Program-made: the position numbers and the translations under genes
The notes under the pieces: generated by a model
Seen by the model: only the letters and a program-made list of their open reading frames with translations
Told to the model about the DNA's origin: nothing
The model's database searches: none
Assembly (NCBI RefSeq): GCF_019904175.1
Contig: NZ_CP061913.1
Location: 2,108,001-2,172,000 of the forward strand
Direction of reading: 5' to 3'
Origin: Dactylosporangium vinaceum
GTDB lineage: Bacteria > Actinomycetota > Actinomycetes > Mycobacteriales > Micromonosporaceae
DNA length: 64,000 bases
Shown: positions 60,831 to 64,000 of the stretch, one piece after another
Position numbering within the stretch: the stretch's first letter is position 1
How the letters are laid out: the number at the start of each line of letters is the position of its first letter

Positions 60831-61693
60831 TGAGCACGCTTCTGGACACCCGACAGGACCGCCTGGCCTCGGTGCTCGCGTGCCCTCGCTGCCGCGGCTC
60901 ATTGAGCTTCGACCTGGTCTGCGTCGTCTGTGGCCCGGTGGGCACCCGGCACGGCGCCACGCTGGACTTCGGGGGCTTCGGCGAGTCCGAGCTCAAGGCC
61001 GACGCGCTCAACCGGGTCAAGGAGCTCGTCAAGACCCGGTTCCACCGGCTGTATCCGGCCGCCATCAAGGTGCTCTCCCCGGTCCAGGACCGCCCCGGGC
61101 TCGTCATGCCGTTCCTGCGCAGCTTCGACCTCGACCGGGACCTCGTCGCCGACTTCGGCTGCGGCACGCACCGCCGCGACGAGCGGGTGATCTGCATGGA
61201 CGGCGGGTCGTACGGCAACGTCGACATCGTCACCGACCTGCGCCGGCTGCCGCTGGCCGACGGGAGCCTGGCCGGCGGGGTCAGCATCGCCGTGCTCGAG
61301 CACGTCCCCGACCCGGCCGCCCACATCGCCGAGATGCACCGCGTCCTGCGCCCCGGCGGGCGGATGCTTGTCTTCGTGCCGTTCATGCAGCCGTTCCACG
61401 CCTCGCCGTACGACTTCCAGCGGTACACCGAGGTCGGGCTGCGCGAGCAGTTCGGCGCGTTCGACGTGCTGTCGGTCAAGGTCGGGGCCGGGCCGACGTC
61501 GGGGATGCTGTGGGTGCTGCAGGAGTGGCTGGCCATGCTGCTGTCGTTCGGCAGCCGGCGGCTCTATCGGGCCATCCTGCCACTGACCTGGGTTTTGTCG
61601 CCCTTGAAGGTGCTTGACCTCCTGCTGATCCACCACCCCATGGCGGCGCAGGCGGCGTCGGGGTTCGTGATCGAGGTACAGAAGCGGCCTTGA
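60830..61693 (+). CDS. Class I methyltransferase with an N-terminal zinc ribbon
   Basis: 287 residues. Residues 12-40 form a Trm112-like zinc ribbon (ACPRCRGSL and CVVCG). The Methyltransf_11-type fold follows: LVADFGCGTHRRD (motif I, with HRRD instead of the usual GxG), IAVLEHVPDP and HRVLRPGGRMLVF. The C-terminal part is hydrophobic (WLAMLLSFGSRRLYRAILPL) and may touch the membrane. Co-translated with the membrane protein, so a lipid- or glycan-linked substrate is plausible. SD GAGGGG lies 3 nt from the ATG. Confidence 0.85.
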   Translation: MSTLLDTRQDRLASVLACPRCRGSLSFDLVCVVCGPVGTRHGATLDFGGFGESELKADALNRVKELVKTRFHRLYPAAIKVLSPVQDRPGLVMPFLRSFDLDRDLVADFGCGTHRRDERVICMDGGSYGNVDIVTDLRRLPLADGSLAGGVSIAVLEHVPDPAAHIAEMHRVLRPGGRMLVFVPFMQPFHASPYDFQRYTEVGLREQFGAFDVLSVKVGAGPTSGMLWVLQEWLAMLLSFGSRRLYRAILPLTWVLSPLKVLDLLLIHHPMAAQAASGFVIEVQKRP

Positions 61694-61719
61694 TCTTCGG
61701 TTTTGGTAGAACTGACCCC

Positions 61720-63225
61720 ATGAACGATCCGCGCGCGCAACGACTCTTCGGCGGCTCGCCCGGCGACATCGCCGGCAGCCCCTTCCGGGCCGACCGGGAC
61801 CGGATCGTCGCCTCGCCGTTCTTCGCGCGGCTGGCCGGGGTCACGCAGGTGATCAGCCCCGGCGGCTCGGGGCTCCTCGTGCACAACCGGCTCACGCACA
61901 GCCTGAAGGTGGCCTCCGTCGCCCGGGGGATCGTCGAGCAGCTCGGCTCCTCGCCGGAGTCGCGGACGCTGCTGGACAAGCTGGGCGGGTGCGACCCCGA
62001 CGTCGTCGAGGCGGCCGCGCTCGCCCACGACCTCGGGCACCCGCCGTTCGGGCACCTCGGCGAGCACGTGCTCGACCGGCTCGCGCGGGAGCGGCTCGGG
62101 CTGCCGGACGGGTTCGAGGGCAACGCGCAGTCGTACCGGATCGTCACCAGCACCCAGATCCGCGGGGCGACGATCGGGCTCGATCTCACCGCGGCGGTGC
62201 GGGCGGCGCTGCTGAAGTATCCGTGGACGCGGCGGACGTACCCGGACCCGCATCCGATGCACATGCACCCCACGCCCCGCGGCGCCGGCGGTGACCCGGC
62301 GGTCGGCTCGGGCAAGTTCGGCGCCTACGTGACCGAGCTCGCCGACGTCCGCCAGGCCCGCGCCCCGTTCGCCGGCCGCCTCGCCGACTGGCAGCAGACC
62401 GCCGAGGCGTCGGTCATGGACACCGCCGACGACATCGCCTACGCCATCCACGACCTCGAGGACTTCCACCGCGTCGGCGTCCTGCAGCAGGGCTCGGTCG
62501 CGACCGAGCTCATCGCCTGGCTGCGCGACTTCGACGCCCTGCGCAACCTCGGCGACACCCAGCTGCGGGCGACGGGGCGCCGGCCGGGCCGCTCCGTGGA
62601 GCTCCTGCGCCGGACGCTCGTCGCGAAGGACAGCTGGATCTACGACGACGACGCCTTCGCCGCCGCCGTCGCCCACGTGCGGACCGAGCTGGCCGACGGG
62701 CTCCTGGCCGCCCCGTTCGACGGCTCCATCGACGCCGAGCAGGCCGTCGCCCGGTTCTCGGCCCGCTGGACCCGCCGCCTCATCGACGCCGTCCACGTGC
62801 GCCCCGACCCGCCGGTCCGCTCCGGGCACGTCCTGCTCGCCTCGGCCCAGTGGCACGAGGTCCAGGTCCTGAAGTTCATCCACCACCGGTTCGTGCTCGA
62901 GCGCCCCGACCTGGCCCTGCACCAGCGCGGCCAGGCCCGGCTGCTGGCCAGCCTGGTCGAGGCGCTGCACGCGTGGCTCACCGACCCGGGGGAGGAGGCG
63001 CGGCTGCCCCGCCGCCTCTACGACCTGGTGGAGCTGGCCGAGGCGGAGACGGTCGAGCTGTCCCCGGCCGACTACGGCCTGGACCGCATGGACGTGCCGG
63101 CCATGGCGCGCGGGCGGGCGATCGTCGACTTCGTCGCCGCGCTCACCGACGGGCAGGCGTCCGGGCTGCTCGACGCGCTGTCGGGGCGATCGCGTCAACT
63201 CTGGACCGACGCCTTCGTCCTGTGA
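61720..63225 (+). CDS. dgt: Deoxyguanosinetriphosphate triphosphohydrolase-like protein
   Basis: 501-residue HD-domain phosphohydrolase releasing PPP from dGTP or other dNTPs. Metal ligands: HNRLTHSLKV, ALAHDLGHPPFGH (HD pair) and MDTADDIAYAIHDLED. The family length is right for actinobacterial Dgt. ATG 61720 is preferred to 61690, as TAGAAC lies 7 nt upstream and conservation starts with RAQRLFGGSPGD. An 8-bp hairpin follows at 63253-63271. Confidence 0.93.
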   Translation: MNDPRAQRLFGGSPGDIAGSPFRADRDRIVASPFFARLAGVTQVISPGGSGLLVHNRLTHSLKVASVARGIVEQLGSSPESRTLLDKLGGCDPDVVEAAALAHDLGHPPFGHLGEHVLDRLARERLGLPDGFEGNAQSYRIVTSTQIRGATIGLDLTAAVRAALLKYPWTRRTYPDPHPMHMHPTPRGAGGDPAVGSGKFGAYVTELADVRQARAPFAGRLADWQQTAEASVMDTADDIAYAIHDLEDFHRVGVLQQGSVATELIAWLRDFDALRNLGDTQLRATGRRPGRSVELLRRTLVAKDSWIYDDDAFAAAVAHVRTELADGLLAAPFDGSIDAEQAVARFSARWTRRLIDAVHVRPDPPVRSGHVLLASAQWHEVQVLKFIHHRFVLERPDLALHQRGQARLLASLVEALHAWLTDPGEEARLPRRLYDLVELAEAETVELSPADYGLDRMDVPAMARGRAIVDFVAALTDGQASGLLDALSGRSRQLWTDAFVL

Positions 63226-63252
63226 GAGCCGCGCCCCTCGCGGGTACGACCG

Positions 63253-63271
63253 CTCCCGGCCACGCCGGGAG
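63253..63271 (+). terminator. 8-bp hairpin after dgt
   Basis: CTCCCGGC-cac-GCCGGGAG, 27 nt after the dgt stop and 4 nt before the -10 (TATTGT) of the GNAT gene. Confidence 0.55.
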
Positions 63272-63288
63272 TTCGTATTGTGAGGGCC

Positions 63289-63756
63289 ATGCTGGTTTTG
63301 CGTGCCATGACCCAGGACGAGCTCGAGGCCCGGCTGCCCGTGCTGCACGAGGAGTACGCCGACGACGAGCTGCGGGCCGGGCGGGACCGGCCCGAGACCG
63401 TGCGCTCCAACGTCGCCGCGCTGTTTCGCCAGCTCCTGCCGGACGGGGTGGCGACGCCGGGGCACCTGCTGTTCAGCGGCGTCGACGACGGTGGGGCGGT
63501 GGTCGGGTGGATCTGGCTCGCGCTGCCGGGCGTGAAGCGGCCCCAGGCGTGGGTGTACGAGGTGCAGGTCGACCCGCCCTTCCGCCGGCGCGGGTTCGGG
63601 CGGGCGCTGGTGCTCGCGGCCGAGGACGAGCTGCGCTCCCGCGGGGTGTCCGAGCTCGGCCTCAACGTCTTCGGGCACAACGCCGGGGCCCGGTCGCTCT
63701 ACGAGTCTCTCGGCTTCTCGGTGAAGTCGATCACGATGTCCAAGGATCTCGCGTGA
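63289..63756 (+). CDS. GNAT-family N-acetyltransferase
   Basis: 155 residues. Acetyl-CoA-binding loop VQVDPPFRRRGFGRALVLAAE (motif A, R/Q-x-x-G-x-G/A form RRRGFG) and the terminal ARSLYESLGF motif B are clear. Substrate unknown. ATG 63289 is taken because TATTGT lies 7 nt upstream; GTG 63280 would overlap that element. The stop overlaps the next start (GTGA). Confidence 0.9.
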   Translation: MLVLRAMTQDELEARLPVLHEEYADDELRAGRDRPETVRSNVAALFRQLLPDGVATPGHLLFSGVDDGGAVVGWIWLALPGVKRPQAWVYEVQVDPPFRRRGFGRALVLAAEDELRSRGVSELGLNVFGHNAGARSLYESLGFSVKSITMSKDLA

Positions 63757-64000
63757 CCTCGCGTCTGGTGGTCATCGGGGGCGACGCGGCCGGGATGAGC
63801 GCCGCGTCGCAGGCGCGGAAGCGGCGGCCCGCCTCCGACCTGGAGATCGTCGCCTTCGAGCGCGGGCAGCACGTGTCGTACTCGGCCTGCGGCATCCCCT
63901 ATCTGGTCGCCGGCGACGTCACCGACCCGGATGCGCTTGTCGCCCGGCACCCGGCGGAGTTCCTGAAGCTGGACATCGATGTCCGCCTGTCGAGCGAGGT
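63753..64000 (+). CDS. FAD-dependent pyridine nucleotide-disulfide oxidoreductase (CoA-disulfide reductase-like), 5' part
   Basis: 82 residues before the window ends. FAD-binding RLVVIGGDAAGMSAASQA, acidic end of strand 2 (LEIVAFERG) and YSACGIPYLVAGDV, where the single redox Cys of CoA-disulfide reductases and related NADH oxidases lies. GTG 63753 overlaps the GNAT stop. Whether a rhodanese domain follows cannot be seen. Confidence 0.85.
   Translation, partial: MTSRLVVIGGDAAGMSAASQARKRRPASDLEIVAFERGQHVSYSACGIPYLVAGDVTDPDALVARHPAEFLKLDIDVRLSSE

Overview
The window is from a high-GC, gene-dense actinobacterium. Codons almost all end in G or C, GTG starts are common, stop/start overlaps of the GTGA or ATGA type are frequent, and several genes look leaderless. 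A principal sigma factor with a long Lys/Ala-rich N-terminus, actinobacterial DUF families (DUF4193, DUF3093, DUF3710, DUF3159, DUF3000) and the coproporphyrin-type haem genes (hemE, hemG/cgoX, hemQ/chdC) point to the same group. A Micromonosporaceae-like genus is my best guess; the sequence alone does not prove it.

Region 1 (1-12.7 kb) is a conserved core: sigA, suhB, a LytR_C protein, DUF4193, DUF3093, dut, DUF3710, an OB-fold protein, DUF3159, ceoC/ceoB, an APC permease and a TrmA-type methyltransferase. Order and relative strands match what I recall of Mycobacterium tuberculosis from sigA (Rv2703) down to Rv2689c. The core continues with dxs (18.8 kb), rnd (43.7 kb), DUF3000 (47.5 kb), hemE (48.1 kb), hemG and hemQ (51.9-53.9 kb). 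Accessory genes sit between these anchors.

Region 2 (12.7-18.7 kb) holds an RNA ligase divergent from a TROVE/Ro60 protein, type I dehydroquinate dehydratase, two membrane proteins and a lipoprotein solute-binding protein.

Region 3 (20.8-30.4 kb) is the most unusual part. Six tandem paralogues encode single-pass, PQQ/BamB-like beta-propeller proteins sharing a cytoplasmic 'IELGD...W' N-terminus and two conserved extracytoplasmic cysteine pairs. From the first to the fourth, every junction is a 4-nt GTGA stop/start overlap. The chain passes through four mini-ORFs (22-42 codons) that look like heads and tails of deleted paralogues, and through a 289-codon frame made of 33-bp and 60-bp repeats. 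An OmpR-type two-component system and a sensor diguanylate cyclase follow (30.5-34.2 kb).

Region 4 (34.2-43.5 kb) holds a LysR-type regulator, a TetR regulator sharing a large operator with a TIM-barrel hydrolase-like gene, an RHH-ClpN protein coupled to an asparaginase-like protein, a secreted M23 peptidase and the fadA-fadB beta-oxidation pair.

Region 5 (43.7-64 kb) holds RNase D, a membrane serine protease and a membrane coiled-coil protein, DUF3000, haem genes interleaved with a HEAT-repeat protein and an SDR, a GH25 muramidase with a seven-bladed lectin-like propeller, a TetR-controlled ABC-2 exporter, a large membrane protein coupled to a zinc-ribbon methyltransferase, a dGTPase, a GNAT acetyltransferase and the start of a flavin disulfide reductase. 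I saw no tRNA, rRNA, CRISPR array, insertion sequence or prophage gene.
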